Shown one piece after another: positions 37,220 to 46,502 of a stretch of DNA of 64,000 bases. The notes below the pieces were generated by a model. It had not been told where the DNA came from, searched no databases, and saw only the letters and a program-made list of their open reading frames with translations. Source of the stretch: Aquimarina megaterium XH134. Its GTDB lineage: Bacteria; Bacteroidota; Bacteroidia; Flavobacteriales; Flavobacteriaceae. A program made the position numbers and the translations under genes. The DNA is taken from NCBI RefSeq assembly GCF_000520975.1, contig NZ_JACB01000001.1, forward strand, positions 1 through 64,000, given 5' to 3'. Each line of letters starts with the position of its first letter. The first letter of the stretch is position 1.

Positions 37220-37228
37220 CGTATTATT

Positions 37229-38731
37229 TTAATTATTTGTGGCATAGATTAGCCCTTGTTCTTTGATCATTTTAACAACCTCTATAAGGTCTTCTTTTGT
37301 CGTTCTCGGATTTAACAAGGTAAATTTTAGGTAGGTTTTACCATTTAGTTTAGTGCTGGCTACAGAAGCTTTACCTGCATTAAAAAGCGTATTTTTAATA
37401 TATAGATTCACAGTATCCAAGATTTTTTCATCAGATACACCAGGAATCTTAAACCGAAATACAAGAGTGCTTAGTTCTGGTTTGTGCGCTACTTCAAAAT
37501 AGATATCATCCTTAATGATGTAATAAACTTCACGGGCTAGATGGTGTACTCTTTCTAGAAATCCTCCCAAATTTTTAGCTCCGGTTACTTTTAAAGTAAA
37601 CCATAGTTTTAAAGCATCGAATCGCCGAGTAGTCTGAATAGATTTTTCAATCAAATCCGGATGTTCTTCATCCCTGTTTTCTATAGGATTAAGATAATCT
37701 GCATAGTAAGAAATATATTTAAAATACTTTGTATCTCTAACCAGGAAGGCACTAGAGCATACTGGTTGAAACAAAGTTTTATGAAAATCGACTGTCATCG
37801 AATCGGCATATTCTACGCCATTAAACATATGTTTATGGGTATCGGTTAGCACATAACATCCTCCGTATGCTCCATCTACATGAAACCAGATATTATACTC
37901 ATTTGCAATTTTAGAGATCGTTTGCAAAGGATCAAAACTTCCAAAATCTGTTGTCCCAGCTGTAGCGACTATAGCAATTGGTATATTACCTCGTTGTTTT
38001 TCTTTTTCTATAGCCTGTACCAGAGCATCTACTTTCATTTTCATCTTATCGTCTGTTTCTACAGGTATTACAGCATCATATCCCATACCTAATAAAGCTG
38101 CATTTTTTTTGATACTGAAATGTGCTTTATTTGAACAAAAAATACGAAACTTACTAACCTCATCAGACCACCCATTCTCTTTTAGGTTGATTCCATAATG
38201 TGTAAATGCGTAATGATCTCGCGCCATCAAAAGTGCCTTAAAATTGGATTGTGTACCTCCGCTGGTAAAAACACCATCTGATTCTGCAGGAAAATTCATT
38301 TCATTACAAATCCAACGAATCATCTCTTTTTCTATTAAAGTAGCAGACGTACTTTGATCCCAGGTTTCAATCGCTGTGTTAACAGATGAAGCTATTAAAT
38401 CTCCTACCAATGCCGGTAATAAAACGGGGCAATTAAGATGCGCTACATAATGAGGATGATGAAAAGAAATGGCATGATCAAGAAATACATCTTTAATCTC
38501 TCGCAATGCCTGATCCAAAGATAAATTAGTTTGTGAATTTACTGAAATTCCTTCTTTGCGAGACTTAAGCATTTCTGCAGATTCTCCACTATAAAAACAG
38601 TCATTATCTAAAAAGGTTTTAATATACTGAACAGCTTTTTGGATATATTCTTCGTATTCATATTTAGAATGAGCGTCAAAAAGATAGTCAATCGCGAGGT
38701 CAGGTTTAAGGGTAATTTGAGTATCCAACAT
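37229..38731 (-). CDS. dfoJ: PLP-dependent decarboxylase, DesA/DfoJ-like
   Basis: A 500-residue group II PLP decarboxylase. The PLP lysine is in DSMTVDFHKTLFQPV, the cofactor-contact aspartate in WFHVDGAYGGCY, and the substrate-side segment SFHHPHYVAHLNCP is near residue 90. Family members act on lysine (giving cadaverine), 2,4-diaminobutyrate, glutamate or aromatic amino acids. Its position as first gene, followed by an N-monooxygenase and a DfoC-like fusion, and the absence of a diaminobutyrate aminotransferase, favour lysine and a cadaverine-based siderophore. It is the promoter-proximal gene of a nine-gene operon, with an exact -7 box 35 bases upstream. Confidence 0.88.
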   Translation of the reverse strand: MLDTQITLKPDLAIDYLFDAHSKYEYEEYIQKAVQYIKTFLDNDCFYSGESAEMLKSRKEGISVNSQTNLSLDQALREIKDVFLDHAISFHHPHYVAHLNCPVLLPALVGDLIASSVNTAIETWDQSTSATLIEKEMIRWICNEMNFPAESDGVFTSGGTQSNFKALLMARDHYAFTHYGINLKENGWSDEVSKFRIFCSNKAHFSIKKNAALLGMGYDAVIPVETDDKMKMKVDALVQAIEKEKQRGNIPIAIVATAGTTDFGSFDPLQTISKIANEYNIWFHVDGAYGGCYVLTDTHKHMFNGVEYADSMTVDFHKTLFQPVCSSAFLVRDTKYFKYISYYADYLNPIENRDEEHPDLIEKSIQTTRRFDALKLWFTLKVTGAKNLGGFLERVHHLAREVYYIIKDDIYFEVAHKPELSTLVFRFKIPGVSDEKILDTVNLYIKNTLFNAGKASVASTKLNGKTYLKFTLLNPRTTKEDLIEVVKMIKEQGLIYATNN

Positions 38732-38738
38732 TATTATT

Positions 38739-38757
38739 TTTATTTAATCTAAATAAA
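38739..38757. promoter_or_regulatory. Candidate Fur-like operator, siderophore operon
   Basis: TTTATTTAATCTAAATAAA is a perfect 8-3-8 palindrome lying between the -7 box and the start codon of the decarboxylase gene, where a repressor would block transcription. Its minus-strand half TTTATTTAGA recurs before the TonB receptor and the flavodoxin gene. Confidence 0.6.
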
Positions 38758-38765
38758 TTATAACG

Positions 38766-38821
38766 CAAAATTAAGTATCAATTGAAATAACTAAATGACG
38801 GAAATTGGATAAAAAATGACG
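38766..38821 (-). promoter_or_regulatory. Siderophore promoter with tandem AraC-type sites
   Basis: The minus strand has TAATTTTG (38766-38773), an exact -7 element, identical to the one before the TonB receptor. Upstream, two direct repeats with GACG cores at 38797 and 38818 are 21 bp apart, and the proximal one starts 23 bases from the -7 box (22 in the receptor promoter). The rest of the 376-base gap up to 39107 shows no ORF or other clear element. Confidence 0.6.
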
Positions 38822-39107
38822 TGAATATTTAACTAGGTGTTACTTAACACATATCTTATATTATTTTAAAATTTTTCAAATAAATACTAAGACAGTTTAA
38901 ACATTTTTAACTCTTAAATAATTATGGTTTGAATGCTAAAAAGCTCAACCTTTCACAATCTACACCTTTGATATTAACCCGTTTAAATAATCTTTAAAAT
39001 TGTTTACACTTTACCTGTCTCTATATACTATTGCTTAGATCGAAGTATTCTAAAAACTGTATTTCGGTATATAACATGTAGTAATGACCTAGATTCTAAG
39101 CCACTCT

Positions 39108-39938
39108 CTAGTTTAAATAGTCAGAAATTTCAACATATCTAACATCTTCTCTATCCTCATAAAAATCTTTCAAAACTGCTCGATGAGCTCCTCCTATAAT
39201 AACTAAAAGTCTATCATCTTTTTGAGTTTGCATATCAATATTAGCCATAATATGAAAATTACGTTCCCACCATTTTGAAACAAACTGTACTCCAATATAA
39301 GTCGAATCGGAAACAAACTGGGCGGTTCCTTTTAAATATTGATTCTTATTTTTTAAATCTTCTTCATTTGAGTTTTTATACGCAAAGTATTCTAATAGTG
39401 TTGACTTTTTTAAACGCTTAGAATCTTCTTGATCATTTTCTTTGATACTTGATAAGAAAGTTTCAAACTTTTGCTTTTCATATTCTTCTGCATATTTCGA
39501 CAATGGCCCAAAAGGAAGTGATATTTTTTGATCTATACAATAAAGCTTTTGGTGTCCTAACTCTTTGGCAAGACGAAAACCTAATTGGTCAATTTCATTA
39601 ATACTTAGCGTATATATACCATTGAGATATTCTTTATAATCATCATTGAGTTTATCTTCTTTTCTGTAAGGATATTCGACCATAATTTTTGTTGGCCTGT
39701 ATGTTTTAAGTGCTTCTATTAACAAACGAATTTCTTTTTGCCTTTTAGTCGACCTAAAATCATCAAGATCCATCGATGAATAATCTGAAGTAGTGGCAAA
39801 ATGGAATGTACCAAATAAAGCAATACTAGGTGATTTTATTTTTTCTTTAGACGATTCTAATCGTTTAGTTTTCTCACATGACAGAAATGATAAAATAACA
39901 GAGAATACTAGTACAGAAAACAGGTTTTTAGGATTCAT
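39108..39938 (-). CDS. DUF5694 lipoprotein, TraB/GumN-like
   Basis: From the ATG at 39938 this is a 276-residue lipoprotein with lipobox FLSC after a hydrophobic signal. The domain has IALFGTFHF near the N-terminus, KIMVEYP, and IIGGAHRAVLKDFY near the C-terminus. This GxxH...E...GxxH pattern belongs to the TraB/GumN-related DUF5694 group, whose members are thought to be metal-dependent proteases or hydrolases. A GTG three codons upstream is less likely. It stands alone, with no close gene on either side in the same direction. The substrate and role are unknown. Confidence 0.75.
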   Translation of the reverse strand: MNPKNLFSVLVFSVILSFLSCEKTKRLESSKEKIKSPSIALFGTFHFATTSDYSSMDLDDFRSTKRQKEIRLLIEALKTYRPTKIMVEYPYRKEDKLNDDYKEYLNGIYTLSINEIDQLGFRLAKELGHQKLYCIDQKISLPFGPLSKYAEEYEKQKFETFLSSIKENDQEDSKRLKKSTLLEYFAYKNSNEEDLKNKNQYLKGTAQFVSDSTYIGVQFVSKWWERNFHIMANIDMQTQKDDRLLVIIGGAHRAVLKDFYEDREDVRYVEISDYLN

Positions 39939-40081
39939 TAGTAACACGTTTATAGTAAAGATGTTAATTTACTCAAGTTGTTACAAAAAAAGAGAAGAAT
40001 GATAAATAGCAATCAAAGAATGATAAGTAATGACTGTTTTTTGAAAGAAAAATTTTGAATATTCCTTAAAACACAAGTAAG

Positions 40082-40150
40082 CTCTCACAAAATGCATTGA
40101 TAATTATTCATTTGCTTATATAGGAATAAGTAACGAGCATTTTGTGAGAG
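40082..40150. repeat. 14-bp inverted repeat with 41-base loop
   Basis: CTCTCACAAAATGC (40082-40095) and GCATTTTGTGAGAG (40137-40150) are perfectly complementary. The loop contains a nested hairpin CTTAT/ATAAG (near 40115-40130). It lies between the minus-strand phosphatase gene (stop 40183) and the DUF5694 start. It could be an extended terminator for the SusC operon, a small mobile remnant (MITE-like) or a structured RNA. The rest of 39939-40182 shows nothing else. Confidence 0.5.
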
Positions 40151-40182
40151 TTTATCTACTATCTCTTTTGACCAAGAAATGA

Positions 40183-41286
40183 TTATTTTTTTGATTTCAC
40201 GATACTCTCAATTGGTTTCCCTGCATTTTTAACAGAATATACATTTCCCATAACCGCAGCAACAGTAGCTGCTATTTGGTTGCTATATAATTGTTCGGTA
40301 TTTTTTACTTCTCCCAGAGTTGTTATTCCTTTTCCAAAAGCAACAATCCATACCTGCCCTGCATCTTTTATCTTTGTTCCATGGCTCTTCCAGGTATCCA
40401 GAGGATCTGTTCCTCGACCATGATCTGTAGAGATAATAAAGACGGTATTATCTTTATAATATGCATCCTGCTGTGTAAACTCCCATAATTCTTTTATCAT
40501 ACCATCTGTATTATGAGCAGCTTTTAGGTAGGCTTCATAATCTCCATCATGAGCAAAATCATCTGTTTCACCATATGCAATATACACCAAGTCGGGATGG
40601 TTTTTCTTCATATACTCTACTGCATAGTGATGTGTAAAAGCATCTAAACGAACCGTACCCCAAGGGCTCGGAATCTGATCCTGCAACTGGTTTAAAAATA
40701 CTTCTCTTTGATTAAGGTCATTTCCTGTTGCAGCTTCAAAACCTGCATTAACAGGAACCCCAGAACGATCTTCATTTACGATATACGGAAATACATCCCA
40801 GCTTCCAAAGGCAGCTACTTTTCCTTTATAACCTGGTAGATTATTTGTTATTTCCAATACTGTTTTATTTGGGTTATTTATCTTTTTATTACTATTGATA
40901 TTTTTATCATCAGCAACCCCGGTTAAAATCTCATTGTATCCCGGATATGAAAACCACATATTGTTTGTTAGATCAACTTTACTTCCTGCGTTTCTATTTC
41001 CGTGTAGTTGACCCATAGCAGTGATTTTTTTCCAAAAAAATGGCATCAGAGCTTCTCTTCGATCTTTTGCTTTTGATCTCCAAAAATCTGCTTTTAACTT
41101 TGTAGTATCATTTACATACGTCTTATTTGTTACTAATAGAGAATCGGCACCTGTATAAAGTTCTTGCCAACGTAACCCATCTAAAGTGATCAAGATTACT
41201 TTTGGCGAATTTTCTTTTTGCGCATTGCCATTAACTGCAAACAAATGCAAAGCAAGAAAAACTATAAAGATTATATTTTTTTTCAT
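40183..41286 (-). CDS. Alkaline phosphatase-superfamily hydrolase
   Basis: A 367-residue exported protein (signal peptide to GNA-Q). The metal ligands of the alkaline phosphatase/nucleotide pyrophosphatase superfamily are visible: VILITLDGLRW, YGETDDFAHDGDY and ISTDHGRG. In the nucleophile segment FSYPGYNEILTG a serine takes the place where NPP enzymes carry threonine. It should be a periplasmic phosphomonoesterase, phosphodiesterase or related enzyme. It follows a SusC/SusD pair in the same orientation, so the transporter may import a phosphorylated or phosphodiester compound. The exact substrate is unknown. Confidence 0.8.
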   Translation of the reverse strand: MKKNIIFIVFLALHLFAVNGNAQKENSPKVILITLDGLRWQELYTGADSLLVTNKTYVNDTTKLKADFWRSKAKDRREALMPFFWKKITAMGQLHGNRNAGSKVDLTNNMWFSYPGYNEILTGVADDKNINSNKKINNPNKTVLEITNNLPGYKGKVAAFGSWDVFPYIVNEDRSGVPVNAGFEAATGNDLNQREVFLNQLQDQIPSPWGTVRLDAFTHHYAVEYMKKNHPDLVYIAYGETDDFAHDGDYEAYLKAAHNTDGMIKELWEFTQQDAYYKDNTVFIISTDHGRGTDPLDTWKSHGTKIKDAGQVWIVAFGKGITTLGEVKNTEQLYSNQIAATVAAVMGNVYSVKNAGKPIESIVKSKK

Positions 41287-41437
41287 CTGTTTATATGTAT
41301 TATTTTAGAAATCAGATGGAATCGCATACTAATCATTTTGACTGGTATTACCTCTCTTAGTTATGCTTATTCCATCTCTTATTTTCTTATTTACTATGCT
41401 TTAAACATGATATCATTACCTTAAAACCTGGTGATCA

Positions 41438-42874
41438 TTAGTTTTCCCACCAGCCTTTTATATTAATATCATTGCCTCCCATTTGGGAAACTGCCTGCTC
41501 GTAGCTCTCATTATTAAGTGTTTGTTCGCTATCAGGATATAAAAAACGTACGGGTACACGATTACCATTTACATTGTCTGGTCCCGGAACAATTGCCGAG
41601 GGTAATCCCGTTCTTCTGAAATCATACCAGGCTTCAAAACCAACCAAAAATGATGCTAACCATTTTTGAGTGATTATGGTTTCTAACTTATCATCATATG
41701 CAACACCAATTTGTGCAAGATAAGTATTGATATCTTGATTAACCTCCCAATATTCAAAAGATAATCTCACACCATTTTCATATGATGTTTTAGCATCTGC
41801 AGTGATCCAACCTCGTTGTGCAGCTTCTGCAATGATAAAATGAACTTCGGCTGCTTGTATGATTGCTGCTTTTACACTATTTGGAGAATCATAAAAAAAG
41901 GATTGATTTATTCTGGATACGTTACTGGCTCCACCATTAAATGTTGATGCATTATCTTCACTTAATCCATTAGTTAACCCTACAAAAAGATTAGGATCAT
42001 CATCTGGGTTATCTGTCGGCTGAAACCACTTTGATAGACGCTGGTCATTAAATTGTTTCAAAACGGCCTCACTGGTTTCACTAAGTCGGTGTTCATCAAA
42101 TCCCCCAATTCTACCTGTACTTATAGGCCATGAATCTATTTGTGTTGTCGCTGGATAGGGTACTACAGCATTATCGGCATTGGTAGCTATAAAAATGCCG
42201 CTATCTACTATCTCTTTCATTTCTGAAGAAACATCTACTTTGTTCGAAATTCTTAATAGATAACGTAGCCTTAAAGAGTTTGCCAGCTTTCTCCATTTTT
42301 CGAGGTCGCCTCCATATAAAACATCGCCACCAAGAATAGGCTGTCCTATTGCCAATTGTTCTTCTGCTTTTTTTAAATCCAGAAGAATTGCAGTATAAAT
42401 CTCTTGTTGACTATCATATTTAGGAGTAAAGTTATTATTTTGGCCATCTATCGCTTCTGAAAAAGGAACATTTCCCCAATTATCTGTTAGAATAGAAAAG
42501 ACATAAGACCTAAGGATTAATGCCATCCCTTCATAACTTGTATTTCTGGTTTCTTTTTGTAGTGAAGTCTTCAAAATAAGGTCAATTTCTGGGAGAATCC
42601 CGTAGTATTCATTCCATAATCCAGATTCTGATCCCCATTCATAACGGTCAAAACCTGTAAAATTGATCTTTGCAGTTAACTGACCTACAATATTACCTCT
42701 ATCCCATCCAGATTGTGCTGCTCTATTAGCTACAGTAGAGATAACTGTAGATATTAATAAATCTGAACTTACTTCTTCGGGTTGATTAGGGTTAGCGTTC
42801 GTTTCTTCAAAATCATTAGTACAGGATAGCACTGATACTAATATTGCTAGTGTTACTATTATATATTTTTTCAT
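41438..42874 (-). CDS. SusD/RagB-like outer-membrane lipoprotein
   Basis: A 478-residue lipoprotein. The lipobox VLSC puts the acylated cysteine at residue 18, followed by TNDFEE, which fits surface export. The fold is the SusD-like helical repeat type of the non-canonical SusD_like group (NANPNQP near the N-terminus, WNEYYGILPEID, LRLRYLLRISNK, FQPTDNPDDDP). It is ten bases downstream of the SusC gene and forms the lid of its transporter. The phosphatase-family gene follows after 151 bases without a terminator, so the three are likely one operon. Confidence 0.9.
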   Translation of the reverse strand: MKKYIIVTLAILVSVLSCTNDFEETNANPNQPEEVSSDLLISTVISTVANRAAQSGWDRGNIVGQLTAKINFTGFDRYEWGSESGLWNEYYGILPEIDLILKTSLQKETRNTSYEGMALILRSYVFSILTDNWGNVPFSEAIDGQNNNFTPKYDSQQEIYTAILLDLKKAEEQLAIGQPILGGDVLYGGDLEKWRKLANSLRLRYLLRISNKVDVSSEMKEIVDSGIFIATNADNAVVPYPATTQIDSWPISTGRIGGFDEHRLSETSEAVLKQFNDQRLSKWFQPTDNPDDDPNLFVGLTNGLSEDNASTFNGGASNVSRINQSFFYDSPNSVKAAIIQAAEVHFIIAEAAQRGWITADAKTSYENGVRLSFEYWEVNQDINTYLAQIGVAYDDKLETIITQKWLASFLVGFEAWYDFRRTGLPSAIVPGPDNVNGNRVPVRFLYPDSEQTLNNESYEQAVSQMGGNDINIKGWWEN

Positions 42875-42884
42875 CTTTATTGCT

Positions 42885-45800
42885 TTAGAAAGTTACATTT
42901 AGATTAATCCCATAGCTTCTAGAGCTTGGTAATGCCATATCTTCAACTCCTGGTACGATGGTTCCTCCATTAAAAGAGATCGTCTCTGGGTCAAAATGAG
43001 GGTTTTCTGTCCATAATGCTAAATTTCTACCTACCAATGACAACGACAGGCTCTTAATTATCGTTTTCTTGAGGATTTTTTGAGGGAAATTATACCCCAA
43101 ACGCACTTCTCGTAGTTTTAAGAAAGAGGCATCAAATATTCCTATTTCTTCGTTACCGCGATTATAGCGCCACCAATAATAATCTCGCCCAGAAAGCACT
43201 ACATCATTTGGTCTATAACTTCCATCTGCATTTTGGATAACACCTTCAGAGATGATTCCTGTTTCTCTTCCTACAGCTGTAAAATCCATCATTCCCGAAG
43301 TACCGCCAATAAGGGTTGTTCTAGACATAATTTCTCCTCCCTGTCTCCAATCAAACAAGAACCCGAAATTAAATCCTTTATACGTAAAAGTATTCTGCCA
43401 ACCCACAGTAAAATCGGGATTATAATTTCCTAATTTCTTTAAGTTTGGATCTCGTACAGAAAAGCCATCTTCATTATGCACTACCTGGCCAAAAAACTGA
43501 CTGTTAGGATCATCTACTGTTACCAGACCTGTACCATAAATATCTCCCATTCTACCTCCGACCTGAGCTAATACATTAACATAATTAGAGGATATCTCAT
43601 AAGTATCTAAATCATCAATTAAAGATTTTACTTCACCACGTGCACTAGTAAAGTTAACATTGGTTTCCCATGTAAACCCACCTTCACTTTTAATAGGTTT
43701 GGCATTCAATACAACCTCGAATCCTGTATTTTCAATTTCACCTGCATTAATAATCCTTGATCCAAATCCTGATGTATTCGATACAGGTAAGGTCAGAATT
43801 TGATTTTTTACAATAGATTTATAATAGGTTACATCAAATCCCAGGCGATTATTAAAAAATCGGATATCTGCCCCAACTTCGGTCGATGAAGCTTCTTCTG
43901 GTTTCAAATTTTCGTTGCGCAATATATCCGATGCACTCACTCGTTGAAAATTCCCAAAAGGCTCATTAAATGAGAATGTATTTCTAAGGGCATAGGGATC
44001 GGTATCATTACCAACGACAGCCCAACCACCACGAAGTTTTACAAAAGAAAACATCTCTGGCAACTCTACCATATCAGACACGATAGCACTAAGACCTACT
44101 GATGGATAGAAATATGAGTTATTGTCTTTTGGTAACGTACTGGACCAATCATTTCTACCTGTGATATCCAGAAAAAGGAAGTTTTTATACGAAAAATTCG
44201 CAAATGCATATAATGAATTGATTTTACGGGTATCGTTAAATTGTGTTTTTGACAATGGTTCTGCCGAATTTTCAAAATTATAAATCCCGGGAACTGATAA
44301 CGAGTTTGCACTAATTCGTTTATATCGGTTTTCTTCTTCTCTGGTATTACCTCCCAATGATAATCCCATTGTAAAATCTTCATTTAGTGCTTTATTATAC
44401 TGCAGGAGAAAATCGGTGTTCTGCTCTTTAAAGAAAATATCATCTTCACGATACTGCCCTTTTGCAAATCGTTGCGTACTATAGGCACGTCTACTGGCGC
44501 GTAGTTCACTAAAATAATCGACACCTGTACGCAACATAAGAGATAAACTAGGTGTGATATCTATATCTACTCTGGCATTACCAAAAATTCGATTTTTATC
44601 AAACCCATTAGTATTTTCATTCAATGTAAAAAATGGATTATCGTGCCAGTTATAGTTATAATTAAACTGCTGTCTCCCTTCTAAGCCGGGTTGCCAATAG
44701 TTTCGAAGAGAATTCATATCTATCTGACGCCCAAACCAAACCCATAAATACATGATATTCTCTGTACCATAAGAGTTATTTGGTCTATTATTACTTTTAC
44801 TATTAACATAGTTAACCGATGAAGAAACCTTTAACCATTTTGTTAGATTATAAGAGCCATTTAATGCATATGTTCTTCTGTCATAATCTGTATTTGGAAG
44901 AATGCCTTCACTTTCTAAATTGGTTAAAGAAAGTCTTAAATTCCCAAATTCATTACCCCCAGTTAAAGCCAGGTTTGTAGTTATTGTTGATCCTGTTCTG
45001 AAAAAATCTTCGATATTATTGGGATTAGATTTCCATGGTGTAGCAATAATTTCATCTGCAAAAGTACCATCGGGATTTCTTGGTCTTACTGCAAAATCTC
45101 CTGCTCTAAAACCACTAGTTGTTGGACTATCATGTTGAGGAATTAATTGACCATTTAAACGCGGTCCCCAGCTCTCATCAATATTATCATTAACACCGCC
45201 TCCAAATCCATCAAGAAATGCAAATTCTCCTCCTGCTCCCTGACCGTATTGGTTTTGATATTTTGGTATTCGTAATGCATTTTCAAAAGTTACATTTTGA
45301 GTAAAACTAACCCCTAATCCTTTTGTTCTTTCGGCAGATTTCGTAGTAATTAAAACGACTCCGTTTAATCCACGAGATCCGTAAAGAGCTGTTGCATTAG
45401 GTCCTTTAAGAATAGAGATAGATTTAACATCATCGGGATTAATATCCTGTGCTCCATTACCATAATCTGTTTCGAGATTTCCTTCGGCTCGATTGCTAAT
45501 AGTACGATTACTTATCGGAATACCATCTACCACAAACAAGGGAGAATTATTTCCCGGAATAAGAGAACCTTCTCCACGTATTGTAATTAATGAGGTTGAT
45601 CCTACACCCGATCCTCCTCCTGTTATTTGAACCCCAGCTGCACGACCAGCTAATGAGTTCGTAACATTCGTTTCTCTAGCCGTTGTAAGTTGATCCCCCT
45701 GCACTTCTTGCACCGAGTACCCTAATCGTTTTTTTTCTTTCTCTATACCCAAAGCTGTGACTACAACTTCATCCAGTGCTTCTGCAGAAGCAACGAGTTC

Positions 45801-46094
45801 AATACTTCCTAAATTTTTAATTTCTCCTGGATGTATCGTTATTGAAATCATCTTATCTTCAAAACCAAGATAAGAAATAGCAATACTGTATTGTCCTTCC
45901 TGAATTCCAATGATTTCAAAATTACCATCAAAATCTGTTACCACCCCTTTTTGAGTTTCCTGAAGCATAACATTTGCTCCGGGAAGCGGGGTTTGACCGT
46001 CTGTAATTATTCCCTTAATACTAGATTCCTGACCGCTGACTACCGTAGAAAAAAAGTAAAATAATACTGAAAAAAGTGTTAATGAACTTTTCAT
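42885..46094 (-). CDS. SusC/RagA-type TonB-linked transporter
   Basis: A 1069-residue outer-membrane TonB-dependent transporter. A signal peptide (VVSGQ) is followed by a CarboxypepD_reg-like domain (SIKGIITDGQTPLPGANVM), a TonB-plug domain with the SusC hallmark segments DEVVVTALGIEKEKKRLGYSVQ, SLAGRAAGVQI and SILKGPNATALYGSRG, and a barrel ending in SRSYGINLNVTF. Length is normal for SusC. Together with the SusD and phosphatase genes it is a nutrient-uptake unit, but with no glycoside hydrolases or sensor, so it does not look like a polysaccharide utilisation locus. Confidence 0.92.
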   Translation of the reverse strand: MKSSLTLFSVLFYFFSTVVSGQESSIKGIITDGQTPLPGANVMLQETQKGVVTDFDGNFEIIGIQEGQYSIAISYLGFEDKMISITIHPGEIKNLGSIELVASAEALDEVVVTALGIEKEKKRLGYSVQEVQGDQLTTARETNVTNSLAGRAAGVQITGGGSGVGSTSLITIRGEGSLIPGNNSPLFVVDGIPISNRTISNRAEGNLETDYGNGAQDINPDDVKSISILKGPNATALYGSRGLNGVVLITTKSAERTKGLGVSFTQNVTFENALRIPKYQNQYGQGAGGEFAFLDGFGGGVNDNIDESWGPRLNGQLIPQHDSPTTSGFRAGDFAVRPRNPDGTFADEIIATPWKSNPNNIEDFFRTGSTITTNLALTGGNEFGNLRLSLTNLESEGILPNTDYDRRTYALNGSYNLTKWLKVSSSVNYVNSKSNNRPNNSYGTENIMYLWVWFGRQIDMNSLRNYWQPGLEGRQQFNYNYNWHDNPFFTLNENTNGFDKNRIFGNARVDIDITPSLSLMLRTGVDYFSELRASRRAYSTQRFAKGQYREDDIFFKEQNTDFLLQYNKALNEDFTMGLSLGGNTREEENRYKRISANSLSVPGIYNFENSAEPLSKTQFNDTRKINSLYAFANFSYKNFLFLDITGRNDWSSTLPKDNNSYFYPSVGLSAIVSDMVELPEMFSFVKLRGGWAVVGNDTDPYALRNTFSFNEPFGNFQRVSASDILRNENLKPEEASSTEVGADIRFFNNRLGFDVTYYKSIVKNQILTLPVSNTSGFGSRIINAGEIENTGFEVVLNAKPIKSEGGFTWETNVNFTSARGEVKSLIDDLDTYEISSNYVNVLAQVGGRMGDIYGTGLVTVDDPNSQFFGQVVHNEDGFSVRDPNLKKLGNYNPDFTVGWQNTFTYKGFNFGFLFDWRQGGEIMSRTTLIGGTSGMMDFTAVGRETGIISEGVIQNADGSYRPNDVVLSGRDYYWWRYNRGNEEIGIFDASFLKLREVRLGYNFPQKILKKTIIKSLSLSLVGRNLALWTENPHFDPETISFNGGTIVPGVEDMALPSSRSYGINLNVTF

Positions 46095-46356
46095 TTGTTA
46101 AGTTTAAATTTTACTAATACTAAATTTACCAGCCAAAATTGTATATAAATTTTAATATTAGTAAAATAGAAACGTTATTTAATCATTACTATAATAATGA
46201 CAAATCGTAAACCTAACGTTAAAAAGATTAACTTAATTTAACCTCGATTTCTAGTTTTAAGGAATGAAGTGTTCTTTCTTAAAAAATTACTTCAAAAAGA
46301 AATAGCTGTTTAGAATGAAGTATGAATCAATCTAAAGGAAGAGTCTTGGTTATTAA

Positions 46357-46467
46357 TTGAAATTGTGCAGCGCTAAAAAAGGTGAAGTTTTACTTGGGAA
46401 TGAATACGTTGTTGTAAAAGATCAATATTTTGTAGACAGGGTAGTTTTAAAAATTACAGGTATATAA
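46357..46467 (+). pseudogene. Possible decayed gene fragment
   Basis: In the 408-base gap upstream of the SusC gene, an uninterrupted 36-codon frame without a proper start reads as protein-like sequence, including GNEYVVVKDQYFVDRVVLKITG, before TAA. The composition looks coding-derived, but there is no promoter or start, so it may be the end of a degraded gene. I could not assign a family. The rest of the gap shows no clear SusC promoter. Confidence 0.2.
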
Positions 46468-46502
46468 CATTTGTATACCTACTTCTTTAAAAAAGTTTAT
46501 AA

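Noticed and set aside
26767..38731. Rhizobactin/aerobactin-type citrate siderophore cluster
   Set aside because: There is no diaminobutyrate aminotransferase, and both synthetases have the AlcC/DesD-like GHPxFVANNGRxGF motif; a cadaverine-based product is favoured, although citrate use is not excluded.
40183..46094. Polysaccharide utilisation locus
   Set aside because: SusC and SusD are present, but there are no glycan-degrading enzymes or hybrid sensor nearby.
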